Of a stretch of 64,000 bases of DNA, positions 17,301 through 26,278 are shown piece after piece. The notes under the pieces were generated by a model. That model had not been told where the DNA came from. It did no database searches and saw only the letters and a list, made by a program, of their open reading frames with translations. Position numbers and translations under genes: made by a program. Source of the stretch: Klebsiella grimontii (GTDB taxonomy: Bacteria > Pseudomonadota > Gammaproteobacteria > Enterobacterales > Enterobacteriaceae); NCBI RefSeq assembly GCF_900200035.1, contig NZ_FZTC01000020.1:62001-126000 (forward strand). Reading direction: 5' to 3'. Position 1 is the first letter of the stretch. Each line of letters begins with the position of its first letter.

Positions 17301-18200
17301 ATGAAGCAGCTATTTGGCATTTCCGCGCATCGTCGCCGCTTGCGTCTTTCGGTATTCACCGCGGGATTATTAAGCTTAAGTTTTAACGCCCTGGCGCAGA
17401 ACGTCACCATTGGCGGAGCGAATTTCACCGAAAGTTCAATCCTTGCCAATATTTACGCCAGCGCACTAAAGAAAAACGATATTGCGGTGAAAACCCGCCT
17501 TAATCTCGGCAATCGCGAGATTATTATTCCGGCGCTGCAGAGCGGCGAAATTGATATTGTTCCGGAATATCTCGGTGCCCTGCTGAACTATTATGACGGC
17601 AAAACGCTGGCCACCAGCCAGAGCGACGTTAGCGCTGAGTTAGCCAAAGCGCTGCCGGCGGACTTTACGCTGCTCACTCCCTCCCCGGCCTCGTCCATTA
17701 CCGCCTGGGCCGTGCGCGCGGAAACGGCAAAAAAATATCACCTCAGCAAGCTTTCCGACCTGCAGCCCGTGGCCCATCAGCTGACTATCGGCGGCCCGCC
17801 AGAATTCCCGGTGCGCGCCCTGGGCCTGCCGGGCCTTAAGCGCGTCTACGGGCTTGAATTTAAGGCGGTGAAATCTCTGGATATGGGCGGGCCGCTGACC
17901 CGTCTGGCGCTTAACTCCGGCAAAATCGACGTCGCCACGGTCGTCTCCACTCAGGGCAACCTCGCAAAAGAGGATTGGGTAGTCCTGGAGGATGATAAGC
18001 ATGAACAGCCAAGCCAGAACGTGGTGCCGCTGGTGCGCAAAGCCAGCCTGACGCCGAAAATCAGCGAAGTGCTCAATGAGGTCTCCGGCAAGCTGAACAA
18101 CGCCGCGCTGATCGAACTTAACCAGCAGGTAGATCTGCAGCATAAAGATCCGGCAGCGGTGGCCGATCAGTGGGTCAAAACGCACCTCAACGGCAACTGA
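17301..18200 (+). CDS. Osmoprotectant-type ABC importer, periplasmic binding protein
   Basis: A 299-residue solute-binding protein of the OpuAC/OsmF (YehZ) family. A signal peptide with a twin basic start and a cut after ALA (about residue 32) exports it. The opening VTIGGANFTESSILANIYA and the segment GEIDIVPEYLGALL are family signatures for quaternary-ammonium or related ligands. The conserved ligand-cage aromatics cannot be confirmed by eye. It is preceded by AAAGAGG with good spacing, 41 bp after the second permease. Confidence 0.88.
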   Translation: MKQLFGISAHRRRLRLSVFTAGLLSLSFNALAQNVTIGGANFTESSILANIYASALKKNDIAVKTRLNLGNREIIIPALQSGEIDIVPEYLGALLNYYDGKTLATSQSDVSAELAKALPADFTLLTPSPASSITAWAVRAETAKKYHLSKLSDLQPVAHQLTIGGPPEFPVRALGLPGLKRVYGLEFKAVKSLDMGGPLTRLALNSGKIDVATVVSTQGNLAKEDWVVLEDDKHEQPSQNVVPLVRKASLTPKISEVLNEVSGKLNNAALIELNQQVDLQHKDPAAVADQWVKTHLNGN

Positions 18201-18246
18201 TCGCCGCCATGCCAGGGAAGGCATCACCTCCAAATGAGCCGAGAAA

Positions 18247-19599
18247 ATGCCAAATAATCCTATGATCCTGAACCTTTTCTTCTTCAATCCCCAGGGTGAC
18301 TACCGCTTTTCCTGGCGTCACCCGCAGGCGCCGGAGAAGGAAATTTTCAGCCTCAAGTACTATGTCGATCTGGCCCGTAAAGCGGAGGCCGCGACGCTCG
18401 ACGCCATTTTTGTCGCCGACCATATCGCTATCTGGGACACGGTGCCCAGCGGCTTAACCCATTACGCCAACGCCCGGCTTGAGCCCATCACTCTTCTCTC
18501 GGCGCTGGCGGCGGTAACGGAACATATCGGCCTGATGGGCACGGCGTCCACCTCTTATAACGAGCCCTATAATCTCGCCCGCTATTTCGCCTCCCTTGAT
18601 TTTCTCAGCAACGGGCGGGCCAGCTGGAATATCGTGACCTCATGGCTGGAGGAGGAAGCGGCCAACTTCGGCCTTGACCACCTGCCGCAGCACGGCAGCC
18701 GCTACCAGCGCGCCGGTGAGTTTATTGATGTGGTCACTCAGCTGTGGGACTCGTGGGAAGACGGCGCGGTGCGCTATGACAAAGCCAGCGGGCTGTTTGC
18801 CGATTCCAGTAAGGTGCATCATCTTGATTTCGCGGGCGAGTTCTTCCGCGTGCGCGGGCCGCTGAACGTCCCTCGCCCGCCGCAGGGGCATCCGGTCCTG
18901 GTGCAGGCCGGCTCGTCTGAGGCGGGTAAAAATCTCGCCGCCGCCTGGTCAGATATGCATTTTGTGTTTATCAAATCTATCGCTGAGGGGCTGGCCTACC
19001 GCGAAGAGATGAACCAGCGTTTGCGCAGCCACGGCCGCGATCCGGCGCATTTCAAAATCATCGCCGGCGTGTTACCGGTGGTGGTGCACTCAAACGCGGA
19101 AAAGGAGGAACGCCAGCGTCTTAACGAGCAGCTAATGAGCGACCAGATGGCCATCGACCTGCTCTCTTCCTATCTGCGCATGGATTTATCCGCTTATCCC
19201 GTCGACCAACCGCTGCCGCCGCTGCCGGAGGAAGAGACCTTTGATGGGATCCGCACCGCCCTCAGGCTGATTCGTGATTACGATCCGCGATTGACGATCC
19301 TGGCGTTGGGCAAGCTGCTGTTGCAAAGCTCCGATAGCTGGCTGCTAATCGGCAGCGCCGAGGAGATCGCCAGCGCGCTGACGGAAACCTGGCGCGCCGG
19401 CGCCGCCGACGGTTATAACCTGATGTTCCCGCTGCTGCCGGGGGACTTCGACCGCTTCGTTGAGCAGGTGGTGCCGATTCTGCAGCGCAGCGGCGCGATG
19501 CGGGATCGCTATCCGACCGGCACGCTGCGCGAGAAGCTGGGCCTGCCGGTCGTCGAAAACCGCTTCGCCCGCCGGGATGGCAAATCGCAGGCGTCATAG
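18247..19599 (+). CDS. LLM-class flavin-dependent monooxygenase (NtaA/SnaA/DszA family)
   Basis: A 450-residue reduced-flavin monooxygenase of the bacterial-luciferase superfamily. The N-terminal region shows FSWRHPQAPEKE and DAIFVADHIAIWD; ITLLSALAAVTEHIGLMGTAS and GRASWNIVTS build the FMN site; GHPVLVQAGSSEAG is the family motif in the middle. Members oxidise small sulfur- or nitrogen-bearing compounds using FMNH2 from a separate reductase; none is encoded here. It lies 46 bp downstream of the binding protein on the same strand, so the importer probably supplies its substrate. Confidence 0.9.
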   Translation: MPNNPMILNLFFFNPQGDYRFSWRHPQAPEKEIFSLKYYVDLARKAEAATLDAIFVADHIAIWDTVPSGLTHYANARLEPITLLSALAAVTEHIGLMGTASTSYNEPYNLARYFASLDFLSNGRASWNIVTSWLEEEAANFGLDHLPQHGSRYQRAGEFIDVVTQLWDSWEDGAVRYDKASGLFADSSKVHHLDFAGEFFRVRGPLNVPRPPQGHPVLVQAGSSEAGKNLAAAWSDMHFVFIKSIAEGLAYREEMNQRLRSHGRDPAHFKIIAGVLPVVVHSNAEKEERQRLNEQLMSDQMAIDLLSSYLRMDLSAYPVDQPLPPLPEEETFDGIRTALRLIRDYDPRLTILALGKLLLQSSDSWLLIGSAEEIASALTETWRAGAADGYNLMFPLLPGDFDRFVEQVVPILQRSGAMRDRYPTGTLREKLGLPVVENRFARRDGKSQAS

Positions 19600-19643
19600 C
19601 GCGGCTTCTGCTTATTTCCCCGGTGGCGGCTGGCGCCTTACCG

Positions 19644-19885
19644 GGGCTACGGGTTCGCAGCCGTCTGAGGGCCGGTAGCCCGGACAGATGCGCAAGCATC
19701 GCCTCCGGGAAATTCAACCACTCTGCGCTCTGCTCCCGGGGGCGGCGCTCAACGCGCCTTGCCCGGGCTACGGGTTCGCAGCCGTCCGAGGGCCGGTAGC
19801 CCGGACAGATGCGCAAGCATCGCCTCCGGGAAATTCAGCCACTCTGCGCTCTGCTCCCGGGGGCGGCGCTCAACGCGCCTTGCCC
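19644..19885. repeat. Two tandem copies of a 121-bp REP-containing unit
   Basis: Units 19644-19764 and 19765-19885 differ at only two positions that I can see. Each contains palindromic pieces of the Klebsiella REP type (GTAGCCCGGACAGATGCGCA followed by AGCATCGCCTCCGGG). A further related fragment (CCCCGGTGGCGGC...CTTACCGGGG) lies at about 19618-19645. It fills the space between the monooxygenase and the PhnD-like gene, which converge here. Confidence 0.9.
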
Positions 19886-19899
19886 GGGAAAATTGCCGC

Positions 19900-20700
19900 C
19901 TACAGCCGCACGACGCCTCTGGCCGCCGCCTCATCACGCCACGCCAGCAGCGGCTGATAGTCCGCGCGCCGCATATCGCTGTAGCCGCAGATAAACAGCG
20001 CTTCGCAAAGCGGCCGGTAGCGTTCATCGCTCACCAACTGCTGCAATGCCTCTCTCAGCAGCCCCAGCGTCGCCGCGGACGTCGTCGCCGACGTAATCAG
20101 CGGCAGACCCGGGGCGAGCGGGCTATGTGCAATCACCACCAGCCCCGCCAGCGCCTCCGGCTGATGGCGCTGCAGCAGCGCCCAGCTCACGCAATCAATG
20201 GCGGCGATATCCGCTGTCCCCTGCTGAAGTTCACGCAGCGACTGACGATGGCTGCCGCTAAACGCTACCGCCGAGAAGAAACGCCCATCGCGCAACAGCG
20301 GCGCGACCATTTTTAACAGCACGTTATAGCCGGACTGGGAATCCGGCGAATTGCACGCGACCCGACGCCCGCGAAAATCCGCCAGCGTCTGCCGGCTCTC
20401 CGTCTCACGCACCACCAGCAGGCTGCGGTAGTTCCGCCCTTCGCACCCCGGCGCCGAATAGTGAAAACAGCCCACCGTTTGCGCTGCCGGCAGCCGCGTC
20501 ATCAGCGGATAACCGCAGGTCTGGCTCAGCAGCAGCGCCGGATGGCGCCAGTGGATCAGCAGATCCTCAGGTACCTGATATGATAGCGTATCCTCATCCA
20601 CCACGCCACGGGCCGCCAGCAGCTGCCGCACCGCCCGCCAGAGCGCCTGAGTATCCTCGTCATTCACCGCGTACATCGGAAACGCCAGCCTTTCACTCAT
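19900..20700 (-). CDS. PhnD-like substrate-binding-fold protein without signal peptide
   Basis: A 266-residue protein with the fold of phosphate/phosphonate-binding proteins. The signatures are NSPDSQSGYNVLL in the middle and SGSHRQSLRELQQGTADIAAID downstream, as in PhnD. No N-terminal export signal or lipobox is present (MSERLAFPMYAVNDED), and no permease or ATPase is nearby, so it is unlikely to serve a standard importer. ATG 20700 overlaps the last eight bases of the desaturase gene (ATGAGTGA), indicating translational coupling. A cytoplasmic ligand sensor or enzyme partner is possible. Confidence 0.82.
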   Translation of the reverse strand: MSERLAFPMYAVNDEDTQALWRAVRQLLAARGVVDEDTLSYQVPEDLLIHWRHPALLLSQTCGYPLMTRLPAAQTVGCFHYSAPGCEGRNYRSLLVVRETESRQTLADFRGRRVACNSPDSQSGYNVLLKMVAPLLRDGRFFSAVAFSGSHRQSLRELQQGTADIAAIDCVSWALLQRHQPEALAGLVVIAHSPLAPGLPLITSATTSAATLGLLREALQQLVSDERYRPLCEALFICGYSDMRRADYQPLLAWRDEAAARGVVRL

Positions 20701-21676
20701 GGTCTTTATCCGCCTTACCCTGCTGGTTGAACCCGGGATGAGCATTCACCGCCACCGATCTGGCAAAAAAATGCCGTAGCCATTCACCGTAACCGCGCAC
20801 CACAAACCCGGCGTTGCGCCGCTGGTAGTCCGCCTGATTAAACAGATAGATTTTTCGCAGCCCGTACCACGGCACGCCCGGCAAATCGTGATGCACTGAA
20901 TGGTAGTTGAGATTGAGAAACAGCACCCGCCAGACCAGCCCCGCTTCGTTAATCACCGAACGGGCCAGCGGATCGTCCGCGGCGCGGTGTTCAAGGAAAG
21001 AGCGCACTTTGGTCAACGCCAGCGCCGGGTAGCTGATAGCCAGCACGAAATAAAGCGGCGAAAAGCCGAGGTGATTCATCCACGCGAACAGCGCCGCCAG
21101 CAGCAGGCCGTGAACCAGCCACATCGCTATCACGTTCACCCGCCGGTGACGAAATGCCGCCAGCGCGCTGGCGAGCGTCTGGGCAATATCCAGCAGCGGC
21201 GCCACCAGCAGCCTGCCGAGAAACGTATTGCGCAGATGAATAAGGCTGCGCTGCCAGGGGGCAAAACGTCGCCAGCTCTGCGGCGTAAAATAGTAGGATT
21301 CCGGATCGTCAACGGGCTGCGTCAGCAGCTGATGATTATGATGCGCCAGGTGCGAGTCGCGATACAGCCCGTAGGGATACCAGACCGCCAGCGGCAGCGT
21401 CCCCAGCAGCTGATTAAACCATGGCCGCGACGTGGGGTGACCGTGAATAAGCTCATGCTGCAATGACATATACCAGGCGGTGAACCAGATGAGCAGCAGC
21501 GTGGCGGGGAAAATCCCCAGCTCGCGCCACCAGGCCAGCGAGGCAAACCAGCCGCCGTAGACGGCAACGATCAGCAGCCAGGTGGGCAGCTCGCTGCGCC
21601 ACAACCAGCTACGGGAAAACTGATGAATCCGCTCACGCTGCTGCGGATGCAGATAGACCGACCTGCTTTTTGCCAT
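20693..21676 (-). CDS. Membrane fatty-acid-desaturase family protein
   Basis: A 327-residue integral membrane di-iron protein. Three histidine boxes are visible: HELIHGH (about residues 74-80), HLAHHNH (about 109-115), and NYHSVHHDLPGVPWY (about 257-271). Four or so hydrophobic helices surround them. It belongs to the desaturase/hydroxylase superfamily; the exact reaction (acyl desaturation, or hydroxylation as in beta-carotene hydroxylases) cannot be told. It is translationally coupled to the PhnD-like gene, an odd partner. Confidence 0.88.
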   Translation of the reverse strand: MAKSRSVYLHPQQRERIHQFSRSWLWRSELPTWLLIVAVYGGWFASLAWWRELGIFPATLLLIWFTAWYMSLQHELIHGHPTSRPWFNQLLGTLPLAVWYPYGLYRDSHLAHHNHQLLTQPVDDPESYYFTPQSWRRFAPWQRSLIHLRNTFLGRLLVAPLLDIAQTLASALAAFRHRRVNVIAMWLVHGLLLAALFAWMNHLGFSPLYFVLAISYPALALTKVRSFLEHRAADDPLARSVINEAGLVWRVLFLNLNYHSVHHDLPGVPWYGLRKIYLFNQADYQRRNAGFVVRGYGEWLRHFFARSVAVNAHPGFNQQGKADKDHE

Positions 21677-21779
21677 TCCTGCCGCTACCTTTTCGCGTTA
21701 TCTTTTGTCCCCCGAAGATGTGAGATAACGCGTTAAATAACAAAGAAGTTAAATCACTTAGCTTTGCCAGAAAATGACC

Positions 21780-22919
21780 TTACCCTCTGTCGAACACGGT
21801 GATATAGCGCCACCCGGCAAAAATGCTCACGCCTGCGCAAACCAGCAGCGACGCTCCCAGCGATTGCCCCCACCCGGCCGCCAGCAGACCGGCGCCAATC
21901 AGCACATAATAAAACAGGCCGAAAAAGGCGCCGGCGGTGCCCCGACAGTCGCCGTAGGCGCTCAGCGCCGACCCCAGCACCAGCGGGATCGCCATGGCCC
22001 AGGCAAGGGTGACCAGCGCCACCGGCGCCACAAACCAGATCGATTCCCGCAGCACGTACACCGCGACGCCGCCGACGAAGTGCAGAATGCAGGCGATGGC
22101 GAGTATCCGCCCCAGCGGGACATGCTGACGCAGCAGCACGCGGTTAAGCAGCGCGCCGAGCAGCGAACCGGCGGCAAGCGCCATGCCGCTGTAGCCAAAG
22201 GTCAGGGTATCAAGATCGAATCGGGCGAACAGAAAGGGGGCCAGGCTGTAGTAGCTGAACAGGCTGACGTTAAATGCCGCCACCAGTATTGCCGCCAGCG
22301 CAATATATTTATCCCCCGCCATCCGCCGCAGCACGCAAAGAAACGGCTCCCCAGCGCGATTTTGCGGACGCGTTTCCGGCATCAGCCGCAGGCAGCCCAG
22401 CAGGAGCGAGGCGGCCAGAAGCGCCAGCGCGCTGAAGACGCCGCGCATCCCCCAGATGGCGGTCAGTCCGCCGCCGATATAGACCCCGACGGCCGGACTC
22501 ACCGCCAGCGCCAGGCCGATAAACGAAAAAATCCCCGCCAGCTGCCGCCCGCTATAGCAGTCCCGCAGGACCGTCTGCGTCACTACGGAGCCGGTTGCCG
22601 CGCCAATAGCCGTCACTATCCGCGCCGCCAACAGCAGCGAAAAATCCGCGGCCCACAGCGCCATCAGACATCCCATCGCATAAACGCCCAGTCCGGCCAG
22701 CAGAGCCGGACGCCGACCGTAGCGATCGCTGAATCCGCCCCACAGCAGTACGCCGACGGCAAAACCGATAAAGTAGACGGAGAGGGTTTGCGCCGCCTGC
22801 GGCGCGCTCACGGAAAATTGGGCGCTGATATCGGTCAGCGCCGGGCTATAAATCGTTTCCGCTATTTGCGGAAACATCAGTAGCGCGGTCACCAGCACCC
22901 GCGCGGCACGTCCCAACAT
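21780..22919 (-). CDS. Bcr/CflA-type MFS efflux transporter
   Basis: A 379-residue, 12-helix drug/proton antiporter. The opening LMFPQIAETIYSPALTDI is typical of Bcr/CflA proteins, and the loop 2-3 motif GGFSDRYGRRPALLAG and the helix 5 region AVSPAVGVYIGG are present. ATG 22919 is chosen because GGAGG lies five bases upstream; a GTG two codons earlier overlaps that site. It is divergent from an AraC-family gene, which presumably regulates it. Confidence 0.88.
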   Translation of the reverse strand: MLGRAARVLVTALLMFPQIAETIYSPALTDISAQFSVSAPQAAQTLSVYFIGFAVGVLLWGGFSDRYGRRPALLAGLGVYAMGCLMALWAADFSLLLAARIVTAIGAATGSVVTQTVLRDCYSGRQLAGIFSFIGLALAVSPAVGVYIGGGLTAIWGMRGVFSALALLAASLLLGCLRLMPETRPQNRAGEPFLCVLRRMAGDKYIALAAILVAAFNVSLFSYYSLAPFLFARFDLDTLTFGYSGMALAAGSLLGALLNRVLLRQHVPLGRILAIACILHFVGGVAVYVLRESIWFVAPVALVTLAWAMAIPLVLGSALSAYGDCRGTAGAFFGLFYYVLIGAGLLAAGWGQSLGASLLVCAGVSIFAGWRYITVFDRG

Positions 22920-22971
22920 ATCCACCTCCTGATAAACAAGAGGCGCTATTGTAGGCAGGCCGTTTTTCGAA

Positions 22972-22987
22972 CATTATAAACATAATG
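22972..22987. promoter_or_regulatory. Inverted repeat between the efflux gene and AraC regulator
   Basis: CATTAT-AAAC-ATAATG is a perfect 6-4-6 repeat in the 94-bp divergent promoter region. It is a candidate operator for the adjacent AraC-type regulator; alternatively it may only be overlapping -10 elements. Confidence 0.4.
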
Positions 22988-23013
22988 ACTTTAAATATCG
23001 GAAATCAGACATT

Positions 23014-23781
23014 ATGGCCTGGCTTGACGCTGATGCGGCATTCGATCCGGATACCTTAAAAACTCACCTGATTGGCGTGCAGTCGGCGTTAGGGGATCAC
23101 GATTCCGGTAGCCACCAGCATAAGATGGCGCAGATTCTGTTTACCCGTCAGGGATGCGTCCGTTTGACTCTTAACGATGGCGCCCTGCTGTGCCTGCTTC
23201 CGCCGGGGCGCGCGGCCTGGATCCCCGCCGAAGTCCGCCATCGCGCGGAGATGAAAAACATTGTCGACTATCGTTCCGTCTGGTTTCAGCCGCAGCGTTA
23301 CCCTCAGTTGCCAACGCAGTCGGCGATACTCAACGTGGTGCCGCTGCTGCGCGAGCTATTAGAACGCATCAGCGCCAGCCCCTGGGATACCGACTGGGAA
23401 GCCGAACCGGCGCGGCATCTTGCCACCCTGTGCCAGGCGGAAATTCGCCTCGCGGCCCGGGAGCCGATGATGCTCGCGCTGCCGCAGGATAAACGGCTGG
23501 CGATGGTTTGCGGCGACGCGCTGCCGCCGGCGCTTGGGGCGCTCGCTGCCCGCTGCGGCGCCAGCGAAAAAACCATCAGCCGCCTGTTCCGCCGCGATAC
23601 CGGGATGACCTACCAGCAGTGGCGACAACAGTGGCGATTAATGAAAGCGGTCGAGATGCTGGCAACCGGGGAGCGCATCACCGATACGGCACAGGCGCTC
23701 GACTTCGCCAGCGATAGCGCTTTTATCTACTTTTTCCGCACCATGACCGGCATGACCCCGGGGCGTTATTTTTCCGCCTGA
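23014..23781 (+). CDS. AraC-family transcriptional regulator with cupin sensor domain
   Basis: A 255-residue regulator. The N-terminal half is a cupin-like sensor (SHQHKMAQILFTRQGCVRLTL, PPGRAAWIPAEVRHRAEMKN). The C-terminal 100 residues are the double helix-turn-helix, with ALAARCGASEKTISRLFRRDTG and AQALDFASDSAFIYFFRTMTGMTPGRYF. It resembles the NimR/YeaM group, which in E. coli is divergent from a Bcr/CflA-like exporter, matching this context. Its 3' end overlaps that of the Anbu gene tail to tail by 16 bp. Confidence 0.9.
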   Translation: MAWLDADAAFDPDTLKTHLIGVQSALGDHDSGSHQHKMAQILFTRQGCVRLTLNDGALLCLLPPGRAAWIPAEVRHRAEMKNIVDYRSVWFQPQRYPQLPTQSAILNVVPLLRELLERISASPWDTDWEAEPARHLATLCQAEIRLAAREPMMLALPQDKRLAMVCGDALPPALGALAARCGASEKTISRLFRRDTGMTYQQWRQQWRLMKAVEMLATGERITDTAQALDFASDSAFIYFFRTMTGMTPGRYFSA

Positions 23782-24518
23782 TTCTGGCCGCCCGGCGTAA
23801 ACGGCGGCAGCTTGAGAAAGGTGCTTTGCAGCCCCTCGGACCACGCTTTGCGAATGGTATTGAAATAGGGATCGCTTTCGGTGATCCGATGCTGTTCGGC
23901 GCTGCTCAGGCTCCCGCTGCGGTACAGCAGCGTGTCCAGCGGCAGCCCCACCGAAAGATTACTGCGCAGGGTGGAGTCGATCGAGATCAGCGCGCAGCAC
24001 ATCGCCTGCTCCAGCGGAGTATCGATGGTCAACACCCGGTCGATGATCGGCTTGCCGTATTTGCTCTCGCCAATCTGGAAATAGGGCGTGTCGCGCGTGG
24101 CTTCGATAAAGTTGCCTTCCGGGTAGATATGAAACAGCCGGTGCGTTTCCCCGGCGATCTGCCCGCCGAGCAGCAGGTTGCAGTTGAAGTTGGTATTGCC
24201 GCAGTTCTGCTGATTGCTGCTGTCGCGCTGAATCACCTCCTGCAAGGTTTTACCGATCAGCATCGCCGCGTCGTATAACGAGGTCACCTGCATCAGATTG
24301 GGCTCCTGCTGGGTACGAATGCGGCCGCTGAGCAGGCTAATCACGCTTTGCGTGGTGGCCAGGTTGCCCGCCGACTGCAGCACCATGACCCGTTCGCCAT
24401 CCTGATGGAAAACGTGCAGTTTTTTAAACGTTGCAATATGGTCTACTCCCGCGTTGGTGCGGGAGTCTGAGGCAAATACCAGTCCATCTGACAAACACAT
24501 GGCCACACAGTAGGTCAT
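23766..24518 (-). CDS. Anbu, proteasome-type peptidase (ancestral beta subunit)
   Basis: A 250-residue N-terminal-nucleophile hydrolase of the proteasome superfamily. The protein starts MTY, so Met removal exposes a threonine (Thr2) without a propeptide. The expected partners are Asp18 in FASDSR and a lysine at 32 or 33 in ATFKKLHVF. SIDSTLRSNLSVGLPLD and the C-terminal extension fit Anbu rather than HslV, which enterics also carry. It is the last gene of an operon with transglutaminase-like, alpha-E and ATP-grasp genes, the known Anbu neighbourhood. Anbu structures form open helical rings of dimers. Proteolytic substrates are unknown. Confidence 0.92.
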   Translation of the reverse strand: MTYCVAMCLSDGLVFASDSRTNAGVDHIATFKKLHVFHQDGERVMVLQSAGNLATTQSVISLLSGRIRTQQEPNLMQVTSLYDAAMLIGKTLQEVIQRDSSNQQNCGNTNFNCNLLLGGQIAGETHRLFHIYPEGNFIEATRDTPYFQIGESKYGKPIIDRVLTIDTPLEQAMCCALISIDSTLRSNLSVGLPLDTLLYRSGSLSSAEQHRITESDPYFNTIRKAWSEGLQSTFLKLPPFTPGGQNQAEK

Positions 24519-24536
24519 CGTTTTTCGTTCCTGCCG

Positions 24537-25352
24537 TTATTGCTGCTGCGCCTGCTGCGAATGTTCGCGCACTTCAGCGTTAGTTAACATGATTTCTCCC
24601 CCGCCGCCGAGGCGGGTGCCGCGAACCGGGCACGCATCAAGATAGTCCAGCCCGGTCGCCAGCCGCAAATGTTGATTGAGGCTGCGCGTGTTATTGGTGA
24701 TATCAAACGACTGCCAGCGCTCGTTGAGCCACACTTCGGCCCACGCGTGCATGGCGACGTGCTCGGCATTATCGCTGTAGACGTAGCCGCTGACGTAGCG
24801 CGCCGGGATCTCCAGCGCCCGGCAGCAGGCGAGAAACACGTGGGTGTGATCCTGGCAAACGCCCTTCGCGCGCGCAAAGGCATCGGCGGCGGAATCCTGC
24901 ACCTGCGTGGCGCCCGGCGAATAGGGCATTCTCAGCAGTAGTTCGCCCATTAACTGGTTCAGGCTCTCTTCCTGCGCCTCGGGCTGATACCAGCGCTGGG
25001 CGAATTCGCGGATCGGGCCGTCAGCGCGCGTAAGCGGCGTACAGCGCAAGAAAACCAGCGGCGACAGCAGCTCCTGCGGCTCCGCGCCGATATCGTCCCC
25101 CTCTTCCGCAATATCGACGATCCCGCTGGCGCGAATGGTTATCTCTTTATGCGGATTATCCAGCGTCAGCACGTGCAGCACGTTGCCCCACGCGTCGGTG
25201 GTGGCGACGGCGGAACCGTCCGGCAAGGTCAATGACCAGGCGGTGATCTTCTGGCGACCGGTGCTGCGCGGCGTCAGGCGCAGATACTGGGTCGAAAACT
25301 TCACTTCTTCATCGTAGCCGTAGCGGGTCAGGTGATCGATAACCAGTTTCAT
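24537..25352 (-). CDS. Transglutaminase-like cysteine protease of the Anbu operon
   Basis: A 271-residue protein with an N-terminal beta domain (MKLVIDHLTRYGYDEEV, LRLTPRSTGRQKI) and a papain-fold transglutaminase core. The catalytic triad is visible: Cys166 in AKGVCQDHTHVF, His202 in MHAWAEVWL and Asp217 in SFDITN. Bacterial members usually act as peptidases or amidases and not as crosslinkers. No signal peptide is seen. Its ATG overlaps the alpha-E stop codon (ATGA). Confidence 0.93.
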   Translation of the reverse strand: MKLVIDHLTRYGYDEEVKFSTQYLRLTPRSTGRQKITAWSLTLPDGSAVATTDAWGNVLHVLTLDNPHKEITIRASGIVDIAEEGDDIGAEPQELLSPLVFLRCTPLTRADGPIREFAQRWYQPEAQEESLNQLMGELLLRMPYSPGATQVQDSAADAFARAKGVCQDHTHVFLACCRALEIPARYVSGYVYSDNAEHVAMHAWAEVWLNERWQSFDITNNTRSLNQHLRLATGLDYLDACPVRGTRLGGGGEIMLTNAEVREHSQQAQQQ

Positions 25353-26278
25353 AACGCCTCCAGATAGGTTTGTCTGATGCTGTCAGAAAGCGCGTTAATC
25401 CGCGCCAGCAGTGCATTAAGGGTGATCTGTAAATCGGCCTGCGCCAGATCGTCGCGGGTGCTGAAACGCAGGTCGACGTTCAGCTGGTGCGCCAGGCGCA
25501 GCGGCAGGTGCGAGCGATCGTTGGCAATCTGCTCCAGCTGCCCGACGAGGTCGGAGATGCTCGCTCTTAGCGATCTCGGTACATCGTCGCGCAGGATCAG
25601 CAGTTCCATTACCGTCTCGCGGCTTACCGGCTGGCGGTAGATGCTGTTATAGGCCTCGCGGGCGCTGACCGCGTTGAGCAGCGTATCCAGCCGATAGTAC
25701 TCGCGTACCGGGTCGGGATCGCTGGTCAACTGCTGATCCTTAATCAACAGCAGCTGCGCGGTGGCGGACGCCCGTTCGATCAGCGTCCCGATGCCGATAA
25801 AGCTCAGGGCGTCATTGCGCAACAGCGTGCCGAGAATTGCCCCGCGAAACAGATGCACCCGCTCTTTGACCCATTCAAAAAAAGCGTCATTGCCCAGCTC
25901 GCCGATCCCCTGCTGGCGCAGTTTTCGCAGCTCAATGCGCGTGGCGTTGATGCTTTCCCACACCTCCGCCGACAGGCTGCCGCGCACCGCGTGGGCGTTG
26001 TTCCACGCCATCTCGACGCAGCTGAAAATGCTGTACGGGTTGTTGCCGTCGAGGGCGAAAAAATTGAGCAGATTGCTCATGGTGAAACGCGCGTGGCGCG
26101 CCTGAAACAGCTCATGGGTCAGCGACAGATTGAGCGGCAAGGCTAGATCCCGCGACTGCTGGCTATGGCGGGGGATCATCGACAGCTTCCAGGTTACGTC
26201 CAGCACCCGGGCATAGCTTTCCGCGCGCTCAAGGTAGCGCGCCATCCAGAAGAGTTCACTCGCTGTGCGGCTTAACAT
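25349..26278 (-). CDS. Alpha-E domain protein of the Anbu operon
   Basis: A 309-residue, almost all-helical protein. The N-terminal MLSRTASELFWMARYLERAE is the hallmark of the alpha-E family, and the second conserved ER motif occurs in LIERASATAQLL. Its molecular role is unknown; it always accompanies circularly permuted ATP-grasp and transglutaminase-like proteins, where a scaffold or substrate-carrier role has been proposed. Its start overlaps the ATP-grasp stop by seven bases and its stop overlaps the next start. Confidence 0.92.
   Translation of the reverse strand: MLSRTASELFWMARYLERAESYARVLDVTWKLSMIPRHSQQSRDLALPLNLSLTHELFQARHARFTMSNLLNFFALDGNNPYSIFSCVEMAWNNAHAVRGSLSAEVWESINATRIELRKLRQQGIGELGNDAFFEWVKERVHLFRGAILGTLLRNDALSFIGIGTLIERASATAQLLLIKDQQLTSDPDPVREYYRLDTLLNAVSAREAYNSIYRQPVSRETVMELLILRDDVPRSLRASISDLVGQLEQIANDRSHLPLRLAHQLNVDLRFSTRDDLAQADLQITLNALLARINALSDSIRQTYLEAL

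Noticed and set aside
19644-19885. Possible CRISPR array
   Set aside because: Only two long, adjoining repeats without spacers and no cas genes; the units contain REP palindromes.
21774-22883. Plus-strand ORF of 369 codons
   Set aside because: Lies fully antisense to the Bcr/CflA gene; low-complexity Arg/Gln/His-rich product.
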